Shown here in pieces: positions 1 through 7,344 of a DNA stretch of 43,956 bases. The stretch lies in contig JABDPF010000096.1 in assembly GCA_013042915.1 (NCBI GenBank), positions 1 to 43,956 on the forward strand, in the 5' to 3' direction. The notes under the pieces are model-generated. The model ran no database searches. It was not told the origin of the DNA and saw nothing but the letters and a program-made list of their open reading frames with translations. Position 1 is the stretch's first letter. Each line of letters begins with the position of its first letter. The stretch is from Lysobacterales bacterium (GTDB lineage Bacteria; Pseudomonadota; Gammaproteobacteria; Xanthomonadales; SZUA-36). Made by a program: the position numbers and the translations under genes.

Positions 1-45
1 TACCCGGTCGGTCGGGCGCCGCGTTGCGGTTGAGTTCGGAGCCGC

Positions 46-73
46 TTGTCGAACGGACAACGCCTGCTATGCT
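46..73 (+). promoter_or_regulatory. candidate sigma-70 promoter of the TIR pair
   Basis: A TTGTCG hexamer (46-51) and a TATGCT hexamer (68-73) are separated by 16 bases and lie 32 bases before the start codon at 106. Each hexamer matches its consensus at four of six positions, so this is a weak candidate chosen mostly for its place. Confidence 0.3.
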
Positions 74-105
74 TGAGGGAGTTTCAACACACAAGGAAAA
101 ATACG

Positions 106-552
106 ATGACGGGAGTCACACACGAACTGAGCTTTGAACCCAAGGACGACAAGGGCAGCAACAAGGGCGACTACGAGTTGTTCCTGGACCTTCAGTCCGG
201 CGACACCGTGGTGCTCACACCACCGCTCAACTGGATGTTTGCCGGGGTGAAAGTCTATGCCGCCACCGAGACCGAAGGTGCCGGTAAGCCGGTGCAGACA
301 CCGCAAGCCAAAAAAAATGACATCGCCTCATTGCGACAAGGTAATTTCAGCACGGTTTTTGCCAACTGGGACAGCAATCTGCCAGAGGGCTTCGAGGCGG
401 TGGATTTGCAGAGCGCCTACCAGGGCAGTCTCAAGTACACCGGCACCACCACCGGGTTTTATGAGTACTTGGTTTGGATCACCAGCGACGATAACGGCGA
501 CGACTTCATCGACCCCGGGCTCCGCAACCGCGGTACAGGCGGCGGTAACTAG
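106..552 (+). CDS. small unknown protein paired with a TIR protein
   Basis: The product is 148 residues and I do not recognise its family. An in-frame ATG exists 60 bases earlier, but the ATG at 106 has an AAGGA ribosome-binding site 8 bases upstream and is preferred. There is no signal peptide or membrane segment. The sequence alternates short hydrophobic and polar stretches (for example DTVVLTP and FYEYLVWIT), which suggests an all-beta fold, and it ends in an acidic, then glycine-rich tail (DDNGDDF near residue 130, GTGGGN at the end). It lies 11 bases before the TIR-TPR gene on the same strand, so the two are probably co-transcribed. It could be a partner, ligand sensor or substrate of the TIR protein; that is inference from position only. 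Confidence 0.75.
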   Translation: MTGVTHELSFEPKDDKGSNKGDYELFLDLQSGDTVVLTPPLNWMFAGVKVYAATETEGAGKPVQTPQAKKNDIASLRQGNFSTVFANWDSNLPEGFEAVDLQSAYQGSLKYTGTTTGFYEYLVWITSDDNGDDFIDPGLRNRGTGGGN

Positions 553-563
553 GGCCGTCCGCC

Positions 564-2636
564 ATGGCCGCCGGCAGGTCCCGGTACCAGGCGTTCATCA
601 GCTACGCGCATTCCGACCAGGACTGGGCCAAGTGGCTGCAAAAAGTACTGGAGCGGTTCAGCGTGCCACGACATGTGCGGCGCGATCGTCCGGAACTGCC
701 CAAGCGTCTTTTTCCGGTCTTCCGCGACCAGACCGAGCTGGCCAGTAGCGACAATCTTTCGGACTCCATCGTCGATGCGCTGGATCGGTCCGAACGGCTT
801 GTCGTCGTCTGCTCCCCGCAAGCGGCTGCTTCGAAATGGGTCAACGAGGAGATCCGCCTGTTCAAGAGCCGGTTCCCGTCGCGCCCGGTATTATGCCTGC
901 TGGTCGAGGGCAGTCCCGACCCCGAAAGCGCCGATTGCGGTTTCCCGCCCGCCTTGCTGGCGACCGGGGAGGGCAGGCCGCTTCCTGAGCCACTGGCGGC
1001 AGACCCGCGGGACAATGCGGACGGCAAAACCGGGGCGCGCTACAAGCTGATCGCCGGCATGCTGGGTGTCGGCATGGACCGGCTTCGCCAGCGGGAACAG
1101 CAACGCCGGATGCGCGTAATCGGCGCTTTTGGAACGGCCGGCTTTTTGCTGGCCGGCGTTATGGCCGTGCTGGCTTGGAACGCGAACAGGGCCCAGCAGG
1201 AAGCCGAACTGCGCAGGAGCCAGGCGGAGGATCTGATTGAATTCATGCTGGTCGACCTGCGCGATCAGCTCGAGCCGATCGGCAGGCTGAATATCCTGGA
1301 CTCCGTGGGCCAGCAAGCCATGCGTTACTTTCAGCAACTGGGTTCGCTGGGGTCCGAAGAAGAACGCCTGTCGCGCTCGATGGCCTTGAGGCAGATCGGC
1401 GAAGTCCGTGTAAGCCAAGGTGAATTGGACAAGGCCCTGGAGGCGTTTGAAGATTCCCGTCAACTGATTTCCGGACTGACCTCGGACAATCCCGAATCGC
1501 CACACTACCTGTTTGAATCGGGACAATCGGAATTCTGGGTCGGTTACGTCCATTGGGAGCGCGCGCAATTCGAGCGTGCGCTCGCGAGCATGGAGCGATA
1601 TCGAGACGTTAGCCTCGAGCTCAACCGGCGTTGGCCGGACGACGCAGATTACCGTATGGAGTTGACGTACTCCGACCAGAACCTGGCCGCCTTGTACCTG
1701 GAGTTGGGTGATCACGACAAGGCGCTCGAGTACATAAGGTCCGCGATCACGAATCAGAGGACGCTGGTCGCCGACCATCCCGACAACGGGGACTACGTTC
1801 TGGAACTCGCCAATGCCCTCTCCTGGTTGGGCAGCACGCTCATGGCACGCCGTGAGCTTGAATCCTCGGTCGGCGTGTTCAGCGAGGCAGAAGGCTACCT
1901 TTCGGTATTGAGCGGGCAGGAAATGGACGCATTCGTTACGGCCGCATTGTGTGACATAAAGCTGCTGCTGGCGTCGAGTTCCATGCTTACTGGAAAATAT
2001 GAAGTGACCACCAGGCAGCTTGCCGAGGCTCGCGACCTCTATCGTGAGTTGATCGTGGGCGATGTGACCAACGCCCTGTGGCAGGAAGGCCTGGCGCGAG
2101 CGCACATGGGGCTTGGCAACACCCGTGTCGCCCTGGGCGAAGCATTGAGCGGCAGCGAGAATTTCAAGGTAGCCATCGAGATCCTGCAATCCCTGGTCGA
2201 AGAAGATCCCAGCAACGCGACGTTCAGCATACGGCTGGCGCTGGCGCAGGCATCCATGGCCAACAGCCTGTCGCTGCAGGGCAGGCTTGCGGAGGCGAGC
2301 CGGCACCGTGACATCGCAATGGGAATGGCCGCGACATGGTCAGACCACGCGACCCGTGGAATCACCGGAAGTTTCAGGCTTGCACTGACCTGGGACCATA
2401 TCGGTGCAGTCGATCAGTCTCTGGGCGACCTCGAAACTGCGCGCGCTGCATGGGCACGGGCATTTTCCATTCTCGAGGACACTCAGCAGGATGCACTGAG
2501 CCACCAGGCGCTGCGGGCCCGCCTGTTGCATCGGCTTGGAAAGACCGAGGAAGCCGCTGCCCTGGAACTAGAAGTGATTGCTTCTGGCTTGAAATATTCG
2601 GGTTACCTTCCGGTAGCCGGCGATACGCAGCGTTAA
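564..2636 (+). CDS. TIR domain - transmembrane - TPR repeat protein
   Basis: The protein has 690 residues. An N-terminal TIR domain (about 7-115) opens with FISYAHSDQDW, carries FRDQTEL at 53-59, and contains SKWVNEE at 90-96. W92 and E96 form the WxxxE pattern in which the glutamate is the NAD-cleaving residue of enzymatic TIR domains. The linker contains EPLAADPRD and a LIAGMLGVG segment that are typical of a widespread bacterial TIR family. One membrane helix (about 185-205) follows a basic stretch, placing the TIR domain in the cytoplasm and the rest in the periplasm. Residues 210-680 are alpha-helical with recurring TPR-like pairs (A..Y..G....A...Y/F). Known bacterial TIR proteins act in antiviral NAD depletion or in signalling; whether this one does either is unknown. 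It follows an unknown small gene by 11 bases. Confidence 0.88.
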   Translation: MAAGRSRYQAFISYAHSDQDWAKWLQKVLERFSVPRHVRRDRPELPKRLFPVFRDQTELASSDNLSDSIVDALDRSERLVVVCSPQAAASKWVNEEIRLFKSRFPSRPVLCLLVEGSPDPESADCGFPPALLATGEGRPLPEPLAADPRDNADGKTGARYKLIAGMLGVGMDRLRQREQQRRMRVIGAFGTAGFLLAGVMAVLAWNANRAQQEAELRRSQAEDLIEFMLVDLRDQLEPIGRLNILDSVGQQAMRYFQQLGSLGSEEERLSRSMALRQIGEVRVSQGELDKALEAFEDSRQLISGLTSDNPESPHYLFESGQSEFWVGYVHWERAQFERALASMERYRDVSLELNRRWPDDADYRMELTYSDQNLAALYLELGDHDKALEYIRSAITNQRTLVADHPDNGDYVLELANALSWLGSTLMARRELESSVGVFSEAEGYLSVLSGQEMDAFVTAALCDIKLLLASSSMLTGKYEVTTRQLAEARDLYRELIVGDVTNALWQEGLARAHMGLGNTRVALGEALSGSENFKVAIEILQSLVEEDPSNATFSIRLALAQASMANSLSLQGRLAEASRHRDIAMGMAATWSDHATRGITGSFRLALTWDHIGAVDQSLGDLETARAAWARAFSILEDTQQDALSHQALRARLLHRLGKTEEAAALELEVIASGLKYSGYLPVAGDTQR

Positions 2637-2752
2637 AACCGCCCCCTCACTCGCCGATCGCCCGTCCGCTCGAGATCCTCAGGGCCGCGAAGAACCAACT
2701 CTACCGGCTCGCTTAATGAATTCAATAAAGTTTTCAAGGAAATTCAGAACAA

Positions 2753-2778
2753 TATGAACAAAACTGTGGCCCGACCCC
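2753..2778 (+). repeat. 26-bp direct repeat, left copy
   Basis: This 26-base sequence, beginning TATGAAC and containing TGTGG and CCGACCC, recurs with four differences at 3568-3593 in the same orientation. The two copies bracket the Spy/CpxP-like gene, 815 bases apart. The core resembles the GTGGTCCGACCC-type REP sequences of gammaproteobacteria, but no transposase is present. Confidence 0.6.
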
Positions 2779-2804
2779 ACCGCGTGTGCGAGTCGAAGCT
2801 GTCC

Positions 2805-2810
2805 TATACT
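2805..2810 (+). promoter_or_regulatory. candidate -10 box of the Spy-like gene
   Basis: A TATACT hexamer matches the sigma-70 -10 consensus at five of six positions and lies 75 bases before the chosen start codon. No good -35 hexamer is seen at the expected distance. A transcript starting here would carry the hairpin at 2828-2846 in its leader. Confidence 0.35.
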
Positions 2811-2832
2811 GTTGCGTCGCAATCAGGCTCTC

Positions 2833-2860
2833 GCCGCAGGCGAGAGTAGGGAAGCGAGAC
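2833..2860 (-). repeat. 28-bp dispersed element, copy 1
   Basis: The complementary strand of this stretch reads GTCTCGCTTCCCT followed by an ACTCTCGCC and CTGCGGC; it matches copies at 11791-11818 and 14132-14159 at about 26 of 28 positions, and 34021-34041 in part. Here it also overlaps a perfect hairpin (CTCTCGCC at 2828-2835, loop GCA, GGCGAGAG at 2839-2846). It ends 25 bases before the start codon of the Spy-like gene, so it should be in that mRNA leader. Confidence 0.65.
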
Positions 2861-2885
2861 TTCTTTATCAGTGCATGAGGTGACC

Positions 2886-3467
2886 GTGATAAGTGACTCT
2901 TCCGAAAGGCGGATCATGGTGAATGCCCTGGTCCTCGCCCTGACGACGGCCTTGCCCGCCTTCGCGCAAGCGACTGAATCGCCGTATACCTCGATCCAGG
3001 GGCGAGAGATCAAGGCGCTGTCGCAGGAGAGGGTCGACAGTTATGTTGAAGGTCATGGCATGGGGCTCGCCCTGGCCGCTGAGCTGAACGGTTACCCTGG
3101 CCCAAAGCATGTGCTGGAGCTCCAGCAGGACCTCGACCTCAGCGGTGATCAGAAAACTGCGACCAAGGCGATCTTTACCGAGATGAACATGGCCGCCAAG
3201 GCTCTCGGAGCCGAAATCGTCGCGCTCGAACTTGAGCTGGATCGTCTCTTCTCCTCGCGAGCGATGGACGACGAGACGCTGAGAGTCAAGACGGGACGAA
3301 TCGCGCAGCTCGAGGGAAAGCTGCGGGCCGCCCATCTTCTGGCTCACCTCAAGATGATGAACGTGCTGCGTACTGAGCAGGTCGAGCGTTATAGCCAGCT
3401 GCGCGGATACGGAAGTGGTGAACACCATGGGAACCACCATTCCATGAAGCATCACCAAAAAAACTAG
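2886..3467 (+). CDS. Spy/CpxP-like periplasmic protein with His-rich tail
   Basis: The GTG at 2886 is chosen because GAGG lies about 5-8 bases upstream and because the next candidate, the ATG at 2916, lacks such a site; both give a signal peptide (MVNALVLALTTALPAFAQA, cleavage after AQA or nearby). The mature part is strongly helical with a KHVLELQQDLDLSGDQ segment like the LTxxQ region of Spy/CpxP proteins, then a charged helix and a KMMNVLRTEQVERY segment. Family members are periplasmic chaperones or metal sensors that respond to envelope stress. The last 15 residues are unusually rich in histidine (EHHGNHHSMKHHQK), which suggests metal binding. The gene stands alone between two 26-bp direct repeats. 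The family call is by pattern only and could be wrong. Confidence 0.7.
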   Translation: MISDSSERRIMVNALVLALTTALPAFAQATESPYTSIQGREIKALSQERVDSYVEGHGMGLALAAELNGYPGPKHVLELQQDLDLSGDQKTATKAIFTEMNMAAKALGAEIVALELELDRLFSSRAMDDETLRVKTGRIAQLEGKLRAAHLLAHLKMMNVLRTEQVERYSQLRGYGSGEHHGNHHSMKHHQKN

Positions 3468-3567
3468 TCGGTGTGGATTCCACGGATTCTCCGAGCCTTG
3501 CTGGCTGAGCCGTCCGTGATCTGCAGGTCTGCTCAATGGGCTCGGGCCATCGAACAGAACCATGCTC

Positions 3568-3593
3568 TATGAACGAAGTTGTGGTCCGACCCT
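3568..3593 (+). repeat. 26-bp direct repeat, right copy
   Basis: It matches 2753-2778 at 22 of 26 positions in the same orientation (shared blocks TATGAAC, TGTGG and CCGACCC). It lies about 100 bases after the stop of the Spy-like gene. Confidence 0.6.
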
Positions 3594-3608
3594 GACCAGG
3601 ATCCGCCC

Positions 3609-3638
3609 AAAAAAAAGCCGCCTGGTTTATCAGGCGGC
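3609..3638 (-). terminator. rho-independent terminator of the TonB receptor gene
   Basis: On the minus strand an 8-bp GC-rich stem (GCCGCCTG / CAGGCGGC, 3617-3638) with a 6-base loop is followed at once by eight T residues (3616-3609). It lies 138 bases beyond the receptor stop codon. Confidence 0.85.
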
Positions 3639-3775
3639 TAATGGGCACACTAGAGTCCGTAGGGACCAAACTTTTGTTTCACCAAATCGTGACGCGAAGC
3701 CCCTGGATAAAACGAGTCTCCGTTCTTCGAGAAGGCCAGTGCATAGCTGTCACACTCATGTTGACTATTCGCCTT

Positions 3776-6727
3776 CTAAAAGCGGTAGCTGGCGCTGACA
3801 ACGTATCTGCGATCGGGGTATCCCACGAAACACAGGGGTCCGGATTTGCTCACGCAATGCTGGTAAATTTCATCTTCGAGAAGATTCACGCCTTCCAAGC
3901 CGACGTCAAAGTGCTCGTTGATGGAGTAGAAAATACTGGCATTGAGCTGTGCTCTGTCCAGTGTCCAAACGGGGAAGCTGAACGTACTGCTGCCACTCGT
4001 ATTGGCGCCGCCACCGAAGTCCTGGGTACGGAAAGCTTCGCGCCAGGTGTAGCGCATCCTCGCCGACAAGCCGTACTTTTCGTAGTACACGGTGAAGTTG
4101 TAAGCGTCTTCGGAGAAATCGAGCAGGCCCCTGTCCAGGCAGACGTCACCAAGGACCGCTTGTCCTCGGCCTGAAGTGCAATCTTCGACAGAACCGCCGC
4201 TGAAGTCCTGGATGGTGTAATTGGCAATCACACCGAAACCGGACGCCCAGCCGAGCCTGTCTTCCCACTCCGAGAAGTCGTACTGGAAGGCAAACTCGAA
4301 TCCGGACTGCGTCGTCGTTTCAGGATCGTTTCCGGGAATCGTGAAATCGACACACATGCCCAGCCGTTCCGGATCACCCAGGATGTTGGGGATGACGATG
4401 GGGTTATAAATACCACCGCCCGGACACGTGGGGTCGGTCTCACGGGCGAGACCACCTGGAACGGTGGGATCGGAAATCAGAGCTGCACCCTCGAAGTCGA
4501 TACCGAAGATGTTGGTGCGCTCTTTTCTGAAGTAACCCACACTCGCCACCGCTGCCGGTGCGAAATACCATTCGACCGAGAGATCAATGGAGTCCACTTG
4601 CTCGGGCTCGAGCCCGGGGTTTCCCAGTGCAACCACGGAGTTTTCCTGGTTGTCGAATTGGAAACCGGTCGCCAACTGGTTGAAATTGGGTCGCCTGATG
4701 TCCTCGGCGTAACCAAAACGAAGTATCAGATCTTCCATCGGCTCCGCAACCAGGTTGAACCGTGGCAGCCAGAATTCATAGCTACCCTTGGTTGACTGGA
4801 GTTGCCGATTTCCGTCTGCGTCCTCTGGCCCAAATCCGATCGATTCGATGTCGGTATCCACGTAACGCAAGCCCAGATTGCCGCGGAACATACCCCACAT
4901 GAAGCTTGCCTGCCCATAGAAAGCGGTGGTGTCTTCACGGATATCGTAGTACGAATTCTCCAGCGATCTCAGATCCACCTCTGCATTTTCAGGCTTGTCC
5001 GGATTGTGCGCGAGAACGGCCGCTTGCAGAATTTCCAGGGTACCCTGTGGGTCATTGAAGGCGCGGTTCGCATCGACGAGAAGGAAGTTTCGAATGAACA
5101 GGTTCCTGCCGTCGGCCGCATTGTAGTTGCCGGGACCCGGAATCAACAGTTCTTCAAACAGGAGTCCGTTGGGGCTGTCGACCATTCGGCTGAAGCCGCC
5201 AATCCGGTCTTCCCTGGCGTTGAACTCGCTCGAAGCTTCGCTGCGGCGAACGCCAAAATCCAGTTCCCCTATGCCAAACCAGTCAAGGACGTACGTGAAG
5301 TCCAGACGATAGGCGTCTTCGCTGTTGTCGGTTGTATCTCGACCCACGATAACCTGATCAAGAACCATGTTGGCCGGATCCAATAGATCCTCAGGCGACG
5401 GTGCGAACGGCGAATCGTAGTTGATGCCCCATGCCAGGGATTTATTGGACAAGTCATACGCAAAGGGCACGCAATTATCGTTACTGCTGCCGTCGAGGGG
5501 GCAGTTGGGGTTGATGAAATTGAGCGTCGTGCTCAGGTTGGGATTTTCCGTATCCGCACTTGTCGTGGCGTATTCAAAGCTGGCAAATAACCTGTCGCCT
5601 TCCCACTCACCTCCCAAGGCAAACAATTTACCGTCCGTTATCCGGGAACCGGTGTCGCTCGAGAACCGCAGGTTCGGATCGTCATCGTCCAGGTCGAGGT
5701 CAGGTTCGATAAAGCCCTTCAGTGCAGCCGGGAACTCGCCGGGACCAACGCCGAAATCTACGGTTTCGAACTCCGTAGGGATACTGACGTTTCTGAAGGC
5801 GCTCACACCGGAGGCCTGGAGCCTGTAACTGTCCTGGGCCCGATCCTGCTCATTGAAAATGGCATCGACATGAAACTTCAGGCTGTCGTTGGGCGCCCAC
5901 TCAAGGGTCGTCGCCAGGTTGGTCGTATCGTAAACGTCGTTTTCTCGCTCCTGGACCAGGAACTGGATGCCAAGAAATTCAGACGGATTGGAACCAGGGG
6001 GGCTGGCGCGGTTATCCCGGTCAGTACGGGGGCGGAACGACACGGCTTGCTGTTCGGTGTAGCTACCGCTGATGACGAAGCCAAATTCGCCTGCGCCGGT
6101 TTCCCAGCGGTTGCCAAATGCGCCGGAGAGTCTCGGCTGCCAGCCTTCGGTGCTGAGTTCGCTGTCTTCGAACTGCACCCGTGCGTGGGCCAGGATGTCG
6201 GTAAGTTGAAGCGGGCGGATCGTTTTCAGGTTGATGGTTCCGCCAACAGACCCTTCGATCGTTTTGGCTTCCGGGGCTTTGATCACCTCAACCGCTGAAA
6301 TAATTGCCGGATTGACGTCTTCGAAATTGATGCCGTTGCGGCCGGCACCTGAACCCACGGTGGATACCCCATTGATTTCGACGCGGTTTGCGTTTGTGCC
6401 GCGAATTTGAACACCCGTGCCGACACCGGCCCTGCGGGTAATCTGCACACCCGTGACGTTTTCCAGCACCTCTGCCAGGTTCTGGTCGGGCAGCTTACCG
6501 ATGTCTTCCGCATAAATGGCTTCGATCAGGTTATCAGAACTGCGTTTCGTTTCGATGGAGCTTTCGAGTGAGTCTCGGATACTTCCGGTAACGACCACTT
6601 CCTCCATCACCATGTCTTCGTTTGCGTCACCCTGATCTGTCGCTTGATCCTGGGCCATGGCCATCGGTGCGATGGTCAACGCAGATATGGACAATGCCAG
6701 TGTCCTTAAGATCTGTTCGGTGTTCAC
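3776..6727 (-). CDS. TonB-dependent outer-membrane receptor
   Basis: This 983-residue protein starts at a GTG with a GGAGG site 7 bases upstream. A signal peptide ends at about residue 25 (APMAMAQ). A TonB-box-like segment (EEVVVTGSI, about 42-50) precedes a plug domain with KLPDQNLAEVLENVTGVQI, GTNANRVEINGV and SVGGTINLKT, and then a long beta-barrel that ends in the aromatic residue needed for outer-membrane insertion (VVSASYRF). The plug sequence is of the large Xanthomonas/Caulobacter receptor class, many of which import plant or algal sugar oligomers, but the substrate cannot be read from the sequence. No transporter or enzyme gene lies beside it. The upstream gap has a good promoter overlapped by a repeated operator-like sequence, so the gene is probably substrate-induced. 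Confidence 0.93.
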   Translation of the reverse strand: MNTEQILRTLALSISALTIAPMAMAQDQATDQGDANEDMVMEEVVVTGSIRDSLESSIETKRSSDNLIEAIYAEDIGKLPDQNLAEVLENVTGVQITRRAGVGTGVQIRGTNANRVEINGVSTVGSGAGRNGINFEDVNPAIISAVEVIKAPEAKTIEGSVGGTINLKTIRPLQLTDILAHARVQFEDSELSTEGWQPRLSGAFGNRWETGAGEFGFVISGSYTEQQAVSFRPRTDRDNRASPPGSNPSEFLGIQFLVQERENDVYDTTNLATTLEWAPNDSLKFHVDAIFNEQDRAQDSYRLQASGVSAFRNVSIPTEFETVDFGVGPGEFPAALKGFIEPDLDLDDDDPNLRFSSDTGSRITDGKLFALGGEWEGDRLFASFEYATTSADTENPNLSTTLNFINPNCPLDGSSNDNCVPFAYDLSNKSLAWGINYDSPFAPSPEDLLDPANMVLDQVIVGRDTTDNSEDAYRLDFTYVLDWFGIGELDFGVRRSEASSEFNAREDRIGGFSRMVDSPNGLLFEELLIPGPGNYNAADGRNLFIRNFLLVDANRAFNDPQGTLEILQAAVLAHNPDKPENAEVDLRSLENSYYDIREDTTAFYGQASFMWGMFRGNLGLRYVDTDIESIGFGPEDADGNRQLQSTKGSYEFWLPRFNLVAEPMEDLILRFGYAEDIRRPNFNQLATGFQFDNQENSVVALGNPGLEPEQVDSIDLSVEWYFAPAAVASVGYFRKERTNIFGIDFEGAALISDPTVPGGLARETDPTCPGGGIYNPIVIPNILGDPERLGMCVDFTIPGNDPETTTQSGFEFAFQYDFSEWEDRLGWASGFGVIANYTIQDFSGGSVEDCTSGRGQAVLGDVCLDRGLLDFSEDAYNFTVYYEKYGLSARMRYTWREAFRTQDFGGGANTSGSSTFSFPVWTLDRAQLNASIFYSINEHFDVGLEGVNLLEDEIYQHCVSKSGPLCFVGYPDRRYVVSASYRF

Positions 6728-6779
6728 AAGTGCCTCCGCTGTGTAGATTGAAAAATTCGTTATTATTGTTTGAATCGTG

Positions 6780-6835
6780 TATATACCAATTAATTACTAT
6801 TTGTCAACCAATTTCACTGCATTATTGTCAACCAT
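6780..6835 (-). promoter_or_regulatory. promoter and tandem operator candidate of the TonB receptor gene
   Basis: On the minus strand a perfect TTGACA (-35, 6807-6802) is followed after 16 bases by TATATA (6785-6780), 52 bases before the receptor start codon. The -35 box lies inside the sequence TGGTTGACAA, and an exact second copy of this decamer occurs 24 bases upstream (6834-6825), where it has no -10 partner. A repeated motif over the -35 box with near-helical spacing suggests a binding site for a regulator. Confidence 0.6.
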
Positions 6836-6978
6836 TTTTGCCGTGAAATCGTAATAATTGGTCTATCCAATACATTGGGGTCGTAGCCTGCGAAGCGGTT
6901 GCCATGCCTTCTGCCTGTTCAGTTTTGAAGTTTCGGAGCAGAGGCCGATAGGGCAATTGCCGCATCGTACATTTCTCG

Positions 6979-7016
6979 ATGCCACCGCTAGCACTACTTT
7001 ATGCTACCGGTGGCAT
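6979..7016. repeat. 38-base interrupted palindrome in AT-rich gap
   Basis: ATGCCACCG (6979-6987) pairs with CGGTGGCAT (7008-7016); after one C-C mismatch TAGCA pairs with TGCTA around an 8-base loop. It is followed by TTTTA on the plus strand, but no gene on either strand ends nearby, so it is not an obvious terminator. It could be a structured leader, a protein site or a relic of a mobile element. Confidence 0.55.
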
Positions 7017-7344
7017 TTTATGTTTGTCAAACTTTTTTCGCGCTGATTGAACAAAGCGGCTCGCCAATCACCACCAAGGTGGATGTCTGGTTAAACCTGC
7101 TTTCGCGAAACCGTAAGCCAGAAATGATTCATTCAGACATGGACGAAAGGGGAAAATTAGAACCTGGGCGACCGAGGGCGTTTAAAATCAGTGGCATTCC
7201 AGAACCTGGAAAGAGCGAAATATCGTTTCTTCGCAACTTATATTCTTGTATTTTACGTTATTTACGCTGATTGGGTTTTACCCGACCCGGGTAGTGGCTA
7301 CCTGGCGGAGGAGCTCGCAACGCCGAACGATTCCGGGAGGAAGC

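Larger units (their letters stand above)
3468..3775. other. gene-free gap between convergent genes
   Basis: This 308-base gap holds the right copy of the 26-bp direct repeat (3568-3593) and the minus-strand terminator (3609-3638). Apart from these I see no coding signal: the short open frames here have no ribosome-binding site and no recognisable protein. Confidence 0.6.
6728..7344. other. AT-rich intergenic region with regulatory structure
   Basis: This 617-base gap separates the divergent TonB receptor and acyl-CoA dehydrogenase genes. It is clearly richer in A and T than its neighbours, most of all at 6740-6850 and 7215-7265. It contains the receptor promoter and repeated TTGACA motif (6780-6835) and a 38-base hairpin (6979-7016). 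Open frames within it (for example 7001-7270) have no plausible start site or recognisable product, and I regard them as chance. I cannot place a promoter for the dehydrogenase with confidence, although the AT-rich run near 7230-7265 is the likely site. Confidence 0.6.

Noticed and set aside
891-2306. Long minus-strand open frame under the TIR-TPR gene
   Set aside because: It is antisense to a gene with clear domain motifs, has no ribosome-binding site or family pattern, and is explained by high GC.
7001-7270. Short open frame in the AT-rich gap
   Set aside because: No start site and no recognisable product; composition is that of non-coding DNA.
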